Origin: Nocardia amamiensis
Lineage (GTDB): Bacteria > Actinomycetota > Actinomycetes > Mycobacteriales > Mycobacteriaceae
DNA length: 64,000 nucleotides
NCBI RefSeq assembly: GCF_015477605.1
Contig: NZ_JADLQX010000026.1
Span: 1-64,000 of the forward strand
Direction of reading: 5' to 3'
A model generated the notes under the pieces. It saw only the letters and a program-made list of their open reading frames with translations, did not search any database and had not been told where the DNA came from. Below, piece after piece: positions 34,693 to 42,711 of the stretch. Position 1 is the first letter of the stretch. Every line of letters starts with the position of its first letter. The translations under genes were made by a program, and so were the position numbers.

Positions 34693-35253
34693 ATGCCCGA
34701 TCAGGATGTCGTCGACCTGCTCACCGCCCAGCACGAGGAGATCACCTCGCTGTTCGCGCAGTTGAGAGCGGGCCATGAAGCGAAACAAGACGTGTTCACC
34801 GACCTGGTGCGGCTGCTGGTGGTGCACGAAAGCGCCGAGGAGGAGGTCGTGCACCCGGTTGCCGGACGTGCCCGGTTCGGAGCCGACGACGAGGTGGTGA
34901 AACCGCGGCTTGCGGAGGAGAACGAGGCCAAACGCACGCTCTCGGAACTCTACGACCTCGGCGTGGATCACCCGGACTTCGATGCCAAGCTCGCCGCCTT
35001 CGCCGACGCCGTGGCCGAGCACGCCGCACACGAGGAGGCCGAGGAGTTCACCCTGCTGCGCGCTCAGTACTCGTCCACGCAGCTGCGGCGCATGGCCGGT
35101 TCGGTGCGAGCCGCCGAGGCCGTCGCGCCCACCCGCCCGCACCCGCACGCGGGGGAGTCCGCGGTCGCGAATCTGCTGGCGGGACCGCCATTGGCGCTGT
35201 TCGACCGGGCCCGTGACGCGGTGCGGGACTGGCGGAGCAAACAAGACCTGTAA
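34693..35253 (+). CDS. Second hemerythrin HHE-domain protein
   Basis: 186 residues. HHE helices show AQHEEITSLF, VHESAEEEVVHP, and EHAAHEEAEEFTLL; a long C-terminal extension with Pro/His and amphipathic helix is added. It is diverged from the first hemerythrin at 24113 and lacks the HxxE-rich third helix seen there. It is likely a non-heme iron or O2/NO-binding protein. The start is placed at ATG 34693; GTG 34690 is adjacent. It sits 20 bp behind the ThDP enzyme and is probably in the same stress operon. Confidence 0.9.
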   Translation: MPDQDVVDLLTAQHEEITSLFAQLRAGHEAKQDVFTDLVRLLVVHESAEEEVVHPVAGRARFGADDEVVKPRLAEENEAKRTLSELYDLGVDHPDFDAKLAAFADAVAEHAAHEEAEEFTLLRAQYSSTQLRRMAGSVRAAEAVAPTRPHPHAGESAVANLLAGPPLALFDRARDAVRDWRSKQDL

Positions 35254-35309
35254 CCGCACGACGCGCCGCCGCCCGCGCAATCCGAGAATCGCAGAAGAGG
35301 AGCTCGACC

Positions 35310-36149
35310 ATGGGATTTCCCGAGCAGCAGCAAGAAGTACCAGGTACGCAGACCCGCATGAATCCGGTTCCGGACTGTGGTGAGGACAGCTACCGCGGAT
35401 CCGGCAAATTGACCGGCAAAGCCGCCGTTATCACCGGCGCCGACAGCGGGATCGGCCGGGCGGTGGCGATCGCCTATGCGCGCGAAGGCGCCGACGTGCT
35501 GATCTCCTATCTGAACGAGGACGAGGACGCGAAAGAGGTCGCCGATCTCGTCACGCAAGCCGGGCGGAAGGCGGTGCTCGTGCCCGGCGACCTCGCCGAC
35601 GCCGACCACTGCCGCGCCGTCATCGATCGGGCGGTCCGCGAATTCGGCAAAATCGACGTTCTGGTGAGCAACGCTGCTTTTCAGATGACGCACGACACTC
35701 TGGAAGAGATCAGCGACGAAGAATTCGAGCACACCGTCAAACTGAACATCAACGCCTATTTCTATCTTGTGAAAGCGGCTCTGCCACACATGCCGCCCGG
35801 ATCCTCGATCATCGGGAGCTCGTCGGTCAACTCCGATATGCCCTCGCCGACTTTGGCGCCTTACGCGGCGACCAAGGCGGCCATCGCGAACTTCTCCGCC
35901 AGCCTCGCCCAGTTGCTGGGGGACCGTGGCATCCGGGTCAACAGCGTGGCTCCTGGACCGATTTGGACACCGCTGATCCCCTCGACCATGCCGGTCGAGA
36001 AGGTCACCCATTTCGGGGACGACACACCGCTGGGGCGCGCCGGTCAACCGGCCGAACTCGCCGGGACATATGTGTTGCTGGCTTCCGACGACGGCAGCTA
36101 CATTTCCGGCGCCCGCATCGCCGTCACCGGCGGCAGGCCCATCCTCTGA
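35310..36149 (+). CDS. Short-chain dehydrogenase/reductase of the general-stress type
   Basis: 279 residues. It has a Rossmann TGADSGIG motif, NAA at the third strand, catalytic Tyr/Lys in YAATK with the Ser in GSSSVNS, and the extended N-terminus PVPDCGEDSYRGSGKLTGK common to the YhdF/YhxC group of stress-induced SDRs. That group uses NAD(P) with unknown physiological substrates. ATG 35310 follows agaggag. It ends the ThDP-hemerythrin-SDR operon, with a hairpin terminator just after. Confidence 0.92.
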   Translation: MGFPEQQQEVPGTQTRMNPVPDCGEDSYRGSGKLTGKAAVITGADSGIGRAVAIAYAREGADVLISYLNEDEDAKEVADLVTQAGRKAVLVPGDLADADHCRAVIDRAVREFGKIDVLVSNAAFQMTHDTLEEISDEEFEHTVKLNINAYFYLVKAALPHMPPGSSIIGSSSVNSDMPSPTLAPYAATKAAIANFSASLAQLLGDRGIRVNSVAPGPIWTPLIPSTMPVEKVTHFGDDTPLGRAGQPAELAGTYVLLASDDGSYISGARIAVTGGRPIL

Positions 36150-36162
36150 GCGCGCCCAAACG

Positions 36163-36192
36163 CGGCCGGTCGTTCCAGTGAGCGTCCGGCCG
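36163..36192. terminator. Bidirectional terminator between the SDR and DUF6480 genes
   Basis: CGGCCGG (36163-36169) pairs with CCGGCCG (36186-36192), flanked by AAACG on one side and TTT on the other. It lies between convergent genes and could serve both. Confidence 0.6.
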
Positions 36193-36204
36193 TTTCGCCG
36201 TGAA

Positions 36205-36435
36205 TCACAGCATCGACACGACGATCGCGACCGCCGCCGCCAGGAAAACCAAGACGAGCACGACCGTGATGACCATCGCCAAGACCCCGGTGATGGGGAA
36301 GTGGTGCCTGGTCGTGGGCTCCGGCGCCGACAGACCGGACGTCTGCGGAGTATCCGGCGGTGTCGAGCCGGGCGGTACGCCGCCGCCAGGTTCCAGATCC
36401 GGCGTCCTCCCGGGATCGGGATCCATCGCACTCAT
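36205..36435 (-). CDS. Small membrane protein, DUF6480 family
   Basis: 76 residues. The N-terminus, MDPDPGRTPDLEPGGGVPPG after MSA, is the characteristic DUF6480 segment, followed by a Pro-rich cytoplasmic stretch and a C-terminal transmembrane helix (about 52-74, VLAMVITVVLVLVFLAAAV). ATG 36435 follows gggag with a gap of about 6 nt; a longer start at 36456 has no ribosome-binding site. It lies 10 bp after the 38-residue peptide gene and is presumably on the same transcript. DUF6480 proteins have no known function. Confidence 0.85.
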   Translation of the reverse strand: MSAMDPDPGRTPDLEPGGGVPPGSTPPDTPQTSGLSAPEPTTRHHFPITGVLAMVITVVLVLVFLAAAVAIVVSML

Positions 36436-36445
36436 GCGCTGCTCC

Positions 36446-36562
36446 CTATTCGCCATCGTTTCCGGGCACTTCGGGTGCGTCAGGTCGCTTGCCGGACCTC
36501 TTGCGAGACAGAATCACCGCGCCGACCAGCACCGCGAGACCTAGGATCACCAACAGTTCCAT
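36446..36562 (-). CDS. 38-residue single-pass membrane peptide
   Basis: A short gene reading M-E-L-L-V-I-L-G-L-A-V-L-V-G-A-V-I-L, one hydrophobic helix, followed by SRKRSGKR and an acidic C-terminus, TAG at 36446. It has no strong ribosome-binding site, but a GATT-N15-GGGTAG promoter ends 9 nt before the ATG, the same geometry as at the P-type ATPase. This makes a leaderless transcript likely and supports the gene being real. It is followed after 10 bp by the DUF6480 gene. Candidates for its role are a membrane-associated stress peptide or regulatory subunit; no homologue is recalled with confidence. Confidence 0.72.
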   Translation of the reverse strand: MELLVILGLAVLVGAVILSRKRSGKRPDAPEVPGNDGE

Positions 36563-36571
36563 GTCTGGGAC

Positions 36572-36596
36572 CTACCCGGTCCTTCGGCACCCAATC
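36572..36596 (-). promoter_or_regulatory. SigF/SigB-like promoter for the 38-aa peptide and DUF6480 genes
   Basis: On the minus strand: GATT (36596-36593), 15-bp spacer, GGGTAG (36577-36572), and the ATG at 36562 after 9 nt. The TAG of the -10 box is also the stop codon of the upstream permease gene. Confidence 0.65.
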
Positions 36597-37420
36597 GAGA
36601 TGCGCGATATTCCGCGGTCACCTGACGTCGTTGGGCATCCCGATCTCAGCGCCAGTCCCCGCGGAACTCGAGCAGGGTAGCCGGCCCGATGCACACTGCC
36701 TCGCGCGACGAGTTCGATGGTGACCGCGACGGCGCAGGATTGGGCCAGGAGCAATCCGGTCAGCACCATGATCTGGACGGCCGCGGCCTGCGCGGCGGAG
36801 CCGGTGGCGAGCAGGACGCCCACGAATGCCCCGGGTAGGGTGACCAGCCCGACGGTGCGGGTCTGGTCGACGCCGGGCAGCAAGGCGTCGGTCGCCGTGG
36901 GCCGGATGATCTCCAGACGCGCGGCACGGTCGCTGAAACCGAGACCGAGGGCGGCTTCGACTTCGCCCCAGCGCTGGTCGAGCGCGTCCAAGGCGCGCCG
37001 CGCCGCGAGGGATGTCGCGGTCATGGTGCCGCCGAGGATGATCCCGCCGATCGGCACCAGCGCGACGCCGGTAAACGGCACGACGCCGCTGAGCAGCAGG
37101 ATCGGCAGTACCACGCCCAGTCCGGCGCCGAGCGCCGCGGTCAGCCACAGCGCCGATCCGCCCGCCTCGGCACGCCGCGCCGAGGTCGCTGCGGCCGCGG
37201 CGAACATGACCGCCAGCACCAGCAACGACGACCACAGCTGCGTCAGCGCCGCGGCCAAGATCAGTGCGACCGCGGCGAGCTGGGCGGCGCCACGCACCGC
37301 CGCGCGCGGAGCCACCGACACCGGCCCGAGCCCGGCAACCCCGTACACCACCGCAGCCCCCGCGATCATGACCGTGCACAACACCACCAAACCCACGCCG
37401 GGCGTCACGGCTGTATTCAT
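36572..37420 (-). CDS. ABC-type permease of the FetB/UPF0014 family
   Basis: 282 residues, about seven hydrophobic helices. It matches the FetB/UPF0014 family, with the conserved RAAVRGAAQLAAV segment, ARRALDAL and the TVGLVTLPGAFVGVLLATG signature. In E. coli FetB pairs with an ATPase FetA for iron export. No ATPase gene is adjacent here, so FetA must be encoded elsewhere or the role differs. The C-terminal ~25 residues after VPRG are basic and look less conserved. The ATG at 37420 is clear. The 3' end overlaps the promoter of the small membrane gene. Confidence 0.9.
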   Translation of the reverse strand: MNTAVTPGVGLVVLCTVMIAGAAVVYGVAGLGPVSVAPRAAVRGAAQLAAVALILAAALTQLWSSLLVLAVMFAAAAATSARRAEAGGSALWLTAALGAGLGVVLPILLLSGVVPFTGVALVPIGGIILGGTMTATSLAARRALDALDQRWGEVEAALGLGFSDRAARLEIIRPTATDALLPGVDQTRTVGLVTLPGAFVGVLLATGSAAQAAAVQIMVLTGLLLAQSCAVAVTIELVARGSVHRAGYPARVPRGLALRSGCPTTSGDRGISRISIGCRRTG

Positions 37421-37484
37421 GCCCGCATTTTCTCGCGACAGCGGAAGTGGATCTCCTCCTTCCCACCGGCATCCGCCCCGAGTA

Positions 37485-37512
37485 CGCTATGACCGACCGG
37501 TCGGTCATAGCG
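37485..37512. promoter_or_regulatory. 28-bp perfect palindrome, likely TetR operator
   Basis: Arms CGCTATGACCGACC and GGTCGGTCATAGCG meet with no spacer, 22 bp before the lipase start. It is the expected position for an operator controlling the lipase-TetR operon and its own regulator. Confidence 0.75.
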
Positions 37513-37533
37513 AGCTAGTGTGAGGAGTCGCAG

Positions 37534-38475
37534 GTGAGGACCTTGCTTCGGATTGCCGCGTCGACCGCCACCGCCGTGGTGTGCGCGATGGGAGCGCCGT
37601 CTTGGGCGTCGGCGGAGGAGGCGTCGGATGTTCCGTACAGCTATCTGGCGGGGTTGGCCGCCCAGATGGCGACTCCAGGTGCGCCGCCGGAAGGCGCCAA
37701 CGATTGGGACTGTCGTCCAGATGCGGCGCATCCCAATCCGGTGGTGCTGTTGCACGGGTTGGGTAACGAGACGGTGAGCTGGCAGACGTTGTCGCCGCTG
37801 CTCGCGCGCACCGGCTTTTGCGTGTTCACAACGACTTACGGCACCGGAGCGTTCGGTCCGGCACTGGGCGCGGTGGCCCCGGTTCCCGACAGTGCCCGCC
37901 AGATCGGCGGGTTCATCGACCGTGTCCTGGCCGCCACCGGCGCGGTGAAGGTGGACATCGTCGGGCATTCGATGGGTGCGGCGGTGCCGTTCTATTACTT
38001 CCACTACCTCGACGGCGCCGGGAAGGTCGGCCGGCATATCGGGCTCGGCGCGCCTTATCATGGATCGACGCTCAGCGGTGCCGACCCCGCGGCCCGGCCG
38101 CTGCGGGAGCTGCCGGTCGCGGTAGAAGCCATCGCGGACTGCGGGCCGTGCCAGATGTCGCCGGATTCCTCGTTCCTGCAGGTGCTGAAAGCCGATGCCC
38201 GGCTGGTGCCCGGTGTGCAGTTCATCAGCATCGTCAGCCGCTACGACGAAATCGCGACGCCCTACACCACCGGCCTCCTGGAAGGGCCGAACGCTCGCAA
38301 CATCGTCCTGCAGGACGTATGCGCCACCGACTACACCGAACATTATGGGCTCACCTCCGATCCGGTTGCGGTCCGTGAAGTCCGCAACGCTCTCGATCCC
38401 GCGCACGCACAGCCCGCTGATTGCACCTTGGTCGCGCCGATCGTCGGACCGCTCACACCGGTGGCGGGGTCATGA
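37534..38475 (+). CDS. Secreted triacylglycerol lipase / alpha-beta hydrolase
   Basis: 313 residues. A Sec signal peptide (RTLLRIAASTATAVVCAMG, cleavage near SWASAEE) exports it. The oxyanion motif VVLLHGLG and the nucleophile elbow GHSMGA (Ser146) are those of secreted actinobacterial lipases; LGAPYHGST is the following conserved segment. Several cysteines (DCGPC, DVCATDY, DCTLV) may form disulfides. GTG 37534 follows gaggag by 6 nt. It overlaps the next gene by 4 bp (ATGA) and lies behind the 28-bp palindrome. Confidence 0.9.
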   Translation: MRTLLRIAASTATAVVCAMGAPSWASAEEASDVPYSYLAGLAAQMATPGAPPEGANDWDCRPDAAHPNPVVLLHGLGNETVSWQTLSPLLARTGFCVFTTTYGTGAFGPALGAVAPVPDSARQIGGFIDRVLAATGAVKVDIVGHSMGAAVPFYYFHYLDGAGKVGRHIGLGAPYHGSTLSGADPAARPLRELPVAVEAIADCGPCQMSPDSSFLQVLKADARLVPGVQFISIVSRYDEIATPYTTGLLEGPNARNIVLQDVCATDYTEHYGLTSDPVAVREVRNALDPAHAQPADCTLVAPIVGPLTPVAGS

Positions 38476-39047
38476 GGCGGGCCGAACCCGGTCGCAAGGC
38501 GCTGCTGCAAGCCGGGCACGTCTTGCTGGGCGATGCCGATCTGGGCAAGCTGTCGGTGAATTCGATCGTCGCGCGGGCCAACATGGCCAAAGGCAGCTTC
38601 TACCAGCATTGGTCCAGCCGCACCGACTACATCCGGGCACTGCACCACGCCTTCCACGAAGATCTCTTCGCCCACGTGCTCGACACGGTCTCGGGCATGC
38701 CGCCGGGCATCGAGCGGCTCACCGCGGGCATGCACGCTTATCTCGACGGATGTTCGGCGCAGCCCGCAACCAAGGCCCTGCTGATCCAGGCACGCGCGGA
38801 GGCCGGTCTCGGCGATCAGGTCGCCGCCCGCAATCAGCAAGCCGCGCAGCTCATCACCGTGGATCTCGCTGCCGCCGGATGGAGTGAGCCCGAACCGGTC
38901 GCCGCGCTGATCGTCGCTGCCATCGCCGATATCGCGCTGGCCGAACTCACCGCGTCCGGTCCCCGCGAGGACCTGCGCGACGCCCTCGTGCGCCTGGCCG
39001 ACCCGAACCACGAATCCCGCTCCACCACCACAACACCGACACGGTAA
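38472..39047 (+). CDS. TetR-family regulator coupled to the lipase
   Basis: 191 residues. The N-terminal helix-turn-helix is LSVNSIVARANMAKGSFYQHW, with the GSFYQHW recognition-helix signature; the remainder is a helical ligand-binding domain. Its ATG overlaps the lipase stop (ATGA), so the two are translationally coupled. It probably represses the operon through the palindrome at 37485-37512, with a fatty acid or lipid product as a plausible inducer; the ligand is not known. Confidence 0.9.
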   Translation: MRRAEPGRKALLQAGHVLLGDADLGKLSVNSIVARANMAKGSFYQHWSSRTDYIRALHHAFHEDLFAHVLDTVSGMPPGIERLTAGMHAYLDGCSAQPATKALLIQARAEAGLGDQVAARNQQAAQLITVDLAAAGWSEPEPVAALIVAAIADIALAELTASGPREDLRDALVRLADPNHESRSTTTTPTR

Positions 39048-39325
39048 GGGGGCGTCGCACCGCATCGGACATTGCCTTGCGATCCTTCCCACGTCGAATA
39101 ATCGCACGCGGCAGTATGTCCGGTGACGGGCGTCGAACTCGAGGGCGGCTATCCGGACGGCTTTCTGTAATGGACGCATTCTCGACAAAGATTTCCGCGT
39201 GTGCCTCGGTCGGCCGAAGAATTCGCGCACGAGCGGGGCATTGCGCGCAAGCGCAGGGTGGAGGAAGGTGAATATGTCCGGTGGCGCCACCGGGGCGCCG
39301 CCCTGACCAGGGCAGGAGGTGGCCC

Positions 39326-39949
39326 GTGTACGCACGCTCCAGCACAATTACGGCCAAGCCGTCGTCGATCGACGGCGGGATCACCTACCTCCGCGATGAA
39401 GTGATGCCGAAACTGCCCGAGATCGACGGATGGGTCGGCCTGTCGCTGCTGGCCGATCGGTCGACGGGACGCTGCATCGCCACGACCGCGTGGGAATCCG
39501 ACGCCGCGATGCACGGCAGCCGCGGGCGGGTCCAACCGTTGCGCGACGGTATGGCCCGAGCGCTCGACGGTCGGGTCGATCTGGTCGAAGAATGGGAAAT
39601 CGCGGCCCTGCACCGCGACCATCCGGCCGGTGACAGCGCCTGCGCTCGGTGCACGTGGGTTCAGCTCGACCCGGAGCGGCTCGACCGCATGATCGACACC
39701 TTCAAGATGGAAGTGCTGCCGCAAACCGAGATGATCGATGGATTCTGCAGCGCCAGCCTGTTCGTCGACCGGTCCACCGGTCGCGGAGTAGGCGCGACCG
39801 TCTGGTCCAGCCGCGACGCGATGGAAGCCAACCGGGAACAGGCCAACCGGATCAGGGCGGGGGCGACCCAGCGAGTCGGCGCCAACGTGCTCGAGGTAGC
39901 GGAGTTCGATCTGGCGTTCGCGCACCTGCGCGTCCCCGAGATGGCCTGA
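39326..39949 (+). CDS. Duplicated ABM-like (dimeric alpha-beta barrel) protein
   Basis: 207 residues formed of two homologous halves of about 100 residues. Each contains the sequence pattern E-V(M/L)P...I(D)G(W/F)...S(L)...DRSTGR...W(E)S...AM, typical of antibiotic-biosynthesis-monooxygenase-type ferredoxin-like domains that form a barrel by dimerisation. The internal duplication could let one chain build the barrel alone. GTG 39326 follows ggaggtgg by 6 nt. Function could be a monooxygenase or a ligand-binding protein; no active-site assignment is made. Confidence 0.78.
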   Translation: MYARSSTITAKPSSIDGGITYLRDEVMPKLPEIDGWVGLSLLADRSTGRCIATTAWESDAAMHGSRGRVQPLRDGMARALDGRVDLVEEWEIAALHRDHPAGDSACARCTWVQLDPERLDRMIDTFKMEVLPQTEMIDGFCSASLFVDRSTGRGVGATVWSSRDAMEANREQANRIRAGATQRVGANVLEVAEFDLAFAHLRVPEMA

Positions 39950-39959
39950 TCATCCGACG

Positions 39960-39989
39960 TCCGGCCGGAGTGTGGCTTTCCCGGCCGGA
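39960..39989 (+). terminator. Hairpin after the ABM-like gene
   Basis: TCCGGCCGG (39960-39968) pairs perfectly with CCGGCCGGA (39981-39989) around a 12-nt loop. No T tract follows, so it may be a non-canonical terminator or an mRNA 3'-end stabiliser. Confidence 0.5.
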
Positions 39990-40333
39990 TACTCCGTCCT
40001 GCGGTTGGTGCGACCGCGTTGCCGGAATTCCCTTTACGCGCGGCCTATGCCGCGGCAGAACGTCGGCCATCCGTGACGCTGCGGTACAGGCTCTAATGAT
40101 TCACGAGCGATGCACACCTCTGCAGCGTTGCTCCAATGTGGCCTCACCCCTGCATAGCGCCAGGGCACCTGCGCTGCCGTAGCGGGTGTGGCCGCCGTTT
40201 TGTCCTGTGGCAAGCGACAGCCTGGTCGGTGCGGCATCTGCGCTGGCAATTCCGTGTCTATCCCGTGGGCGGCTGCGGGGGCTCCTGGGGCGTTGGCGTG
40301 CCGAACGTTACGACTTAACGATCCATGACGGGG

Positions 40334-40362
40334 TTCACATCGCTCATCAAATGATGCATAAT
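40334..40362 (+). promoter_or_regulatory. Strong sigma-70-type promoter for the fasciclin lipoprotein
   Basis: TTCACA (40334-40339), exactly 17 bp, then CATAAT (40357-40362). Both boxes match 4-5 of 6 consensus positions, in the only AT-rich part of the region. The 5' untranslated region would be about 125 nt. An inverted repeat CATCA-AA-TGATG lies in the spacer. Confidence 0.65.
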
Positions 40363-40492
40363 CGACGCATGTGACAGAGCGCCGGGCCGCTTGCTCCGAC
40401 CAGGTTCCGTGGCGGTGAACTGCTCGATGGGTCGGCCGAGCCCGGCGCCTATCGGTGCACAGCACCCGGTTCATCAGAAGGAGCGCAACCAC

Positions 40493-41146
40493 ATGCTGAT
40501 ACGGAAATGTTCGATCGTCATACCGGCGATCTTGTCGATGGCGTTGGTCGGGGCGGGCTGCGGCGACGGCTCCTCGGATTCGGGGGATCCCATGCCGATG
40601 ACAACGGTGGGCACCCCGATGACCTCGGCGTCGGAGATGACCAAACCCGCCGCGGCGCCGGTCGGGCCTGGATGTTCGAGCTATGCTGCCCAGGTACCCA
40701 GCGGGCCGGGCTCGCTCGAGGAAATGGCGCGGGAGCCGGTGACAGTGGCCGCGTCGAACAGCCCGCAGTTGACCACGTTCACCGCGGCTGTGTCCGGAAA
40801 GCTCAATCCGCAGGTGAATCTGGTCGACACACTCGACGGAGGCGAGTTCACGGTTTTCGCGCCGCTCGATTCGGCCTTCGCCGCGATCGACCCCGCGACG
40901 ATCGATGCGCTGAAGGCGGATCCGGCGACCTTGACCAAGATACTGACCTACCACGTAGTGCCCGGCCGGACGGCTCCCGACGCGGTCGCGGGCACCCACG
41001 AGACCGTGGAGGGATCCGAAGTCACCGTCCAGCGATCCGGCGACGAACTGACGGTGAACGACAAGAAAGTGGTCTGTGGCGGTGTCGAGACCGCCAATGC
41101 GACGGTGTATCTGATCGATGGTGTCCTCATACCGCCTGCGGGGTAG
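40493..41146 (+). CDS. Fasciclin-domain lipoprotein (MPT70/MPT83-like)
   Basis: 217 residues. A lipoprotein signal peptide ends at Cys23 (VGAGC; the -3 position is Gly rather than the usual Leu). A Ser/Thr/Pro-rich linker precedes one FAS1 domain with the two conserved boxes: TVFAPLDSAFAAI and LTYHVVPG. In mycobacteria MPT83/MPT70 are surface-exposed or secreted fasciclin proteins. ATG 40493 follows aaggag by about 9 nt. It has its own promoter upstream, and the anti-SigK partner genes known from mycobacteria are not next to it. Confidence 0.93.
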   Translation: MLIRKCSIVIPAILSMALVGAGCGDGSSDSGDPMPMTTVGTPMTSASEMTKPAAAPVGPGCSSYAAQVPSGPGSLEEMAREPVTVAASNSPQLTTFTAAVSGKLNPQVNLVDTLDGGEFTVFAPLDSAFAAIDPATIDALKADPATLTKILTYHVVPGRTAPDAVAGTHETVEGSEVTVQRSGDELTVNDKKVVCGGVETANATVYLIDGVLIPPAG

Positions 41147-41394
41147 CGGAATGTTGTGCCTACCGCGTAGGGAGTGGGCGTCGCGCGGCCGTGTCGTTGT
41201 CCCGGGCAGCGAGTCGGCCGGCAACCATTCTCGATTCGCCGCCGGGCATCAGATTACGACGCGCTATCGCTTCATGTTGGTCCGCCTTTGCGCTGTTCGA
41301 TCCGCAGCGAGTGTGCTGTTGAATCTGCGGTGAGGTGGTCTCTACGGCTTCGATTCGCGGCCGTCGATCATGCCAAGGAAGGAACCATGCACGC

Positions 41395-42711
41395 ATGGGC
41401 CGATACCTGCTCGCCGCCAGCCCGATACCGGGCCATGTGCTGCCGATATTGAGCATCGGAGCCGACATGGTCCGGCGGGGGCATAGTGTCCGGCTGCTCA
41501 CCGGGCGGGAGTTCATCACTCCGGCTGCCGTACGAGGTATGCGGGCAGTGGCTTTGCCGGGCCGGGCGGAGACTACTCGCCTGTCGGCCGGGCGAGGCTA
41601 TCCGGCGATTCTCCGGCGGTGGCGTGCCGGGCGGGCGGAGTTGCTGTCGGTTTTCTTGGCCCCGATGGTCGCCCAGTATGCGGCGCTTCGCGCGGAACTC
41701 GAGCGTGAGCCCGCTGAGGCGATCATGGTCGATCTCGCTTTCACCGGCGCGATCCCGCTGCTGCTATCGGGTCGCCCACGTCCGGCGATCGTGGTGTGCG
41801 GAGTCGGGCCGCTGACGGTGTCCAGCATCGACACAGCGCCGTTCGGTACCGGATGGCAACCGCGCCCGGGCGTCACATACGCGCGTATGAACCGGTTTAC
41901 CCACGGGGTCCTGTTTCGGGACGTGCAGGCCAGGCTGGACAGGATCCTGAATTCTGTTCAAGCCGCCCGTATGCCGGTGTTCCTCACCGACTGGCCCGTG
42001 CTTGCCGACCGTATTCTCCAACTCACCGTGCCCACGTTCGAATACCCGCGTCGCGACCTTCCGCATGGGGTGCTGTTCACCGGCCCGCTGCCTGCCGCCG
42101 ACGACGCGGCCGAGTGGAAGGCGCCGCCAGCGGCCCGAAGCCGCATTCGGGTGCACGTCACCCAGGGCACCTGGGACAACACAGATCCGACTCAGCTGAT
42201 CGTGCCCACCCTCGAGGGACTCGCCGAACGTGACGATCTCGAGGTGATCGCGACGACCGGGCGGTCCGTGTCACTGCCGATCGCACCGCCGGGCAACGCC
42301 CACGTCATGGAGTTCTGCGCGTACTCCGCGCTGCTGCCCACAGTCGAGGTGATGATCACCAACGGCGGCTACGGCGGCGTCCACGCGGCGCTGGCTCACG
42401 GTGTGCCGCTCGTCGTAGCCGGTGACAGCGCCGACAAGCCCGAGGTGGCTGCTCGCGTCGCGCACTTCGGTGTGGGTATCGATCTGCGCACGGCCCGGCC
42501 GACCGCACATATGGTCGCCACGGCGGTCGACCGGGTGCTGGCCACGCAGTCCTACCGGCGCGCAGCCGCAGGTATTGCCAGTGACATCGCCGCCACCCGT
42601 CCGTACGAGGTAATCGAGCAAGCGCTGGCCGAGCACGCCGCTCGCGGTCCGCGCCCGATCTGGATCCCACGCCACGACTCGCCGTTTCTCCCGACCGAGG
42701 AGCTCCCGTGA
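41395..42711 (+). CDS. GT1-family (UGT/MGT-like) glycosyltransferase in the carotenoid operon
   Basis: 438 residues of the macrolide/erythromycin-type GT-B glycosyltransferases. The N-terminal motif is SPIPGHVLPIL, the C-terminal nucleotide-sugar-binding region HVTQGTWDN and ITNGGYGGVHAALAHGVPLVVAG...DKPEVAARV. ATG 41395 is preceded by aaggaa about 10 nt away. Its stop overlaps the crtE start by 4 bp (GTGA), tying it to carotenoid synthesis, where it might glycosylate a hydroxylated carotenoid; no carotenoid hydroxylase is seen here, so the acceptor is uncertain. Confidence 0.87.
   Translation: MGRYLLAASPIPGHVLPILSIGADMVRRGHSVRLLTGREFITPAAVRGMRAVALPGRAETTRLSAGRGYPAILRRWRAGRAELLSVFLAPMVAQYAALRAELEREPAEAIMVDLAFTGAIPLLLSGRPRPAIVVCGVGPLTVSSIDTAPFGTGWQPRPGVTYARMNRFTHGVLFRDVQARLDRILNSVQAARMPVFLTDWPVLADRILQLTVPTFEYPRRDLPHGVLFTGPLPAADDAAEWKAPPAARSRIRVHVTQGTWDNTDPTQLIVPTLEGLAERDDLEVIATTGRSVSLPIAPPGNAHVMEFCAYSALLPTVEVMITNGGYGGVHAALAHGVPLVVAGDSADKPEVAARVAHFGVGIDLRTARPTAHMVATAVDRVLATQSYRRAAAGIASDIAATRPYEVIEQALAEHAARGPRPIWIPRHDSPFLPTEELP

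Larger units (their letters stand above)
39950..40492. other. 543-bp intergenic region before the fasciclin gene
   Basis: No credible gene. It holds a hairpin just after the ABM stop and, near its end, a good promoter. The middle (40000-40300) shows no recognised feature on either strand. Confidence 0.5.

Noticed and set aside
39326..42711. Insertion-sequence or transposase sequence near the fasciclin/carotenoid boundary
   Set aside because: Searched for terminal inverted repeats and DDE-like frames in the intergenic spaces; none seen.
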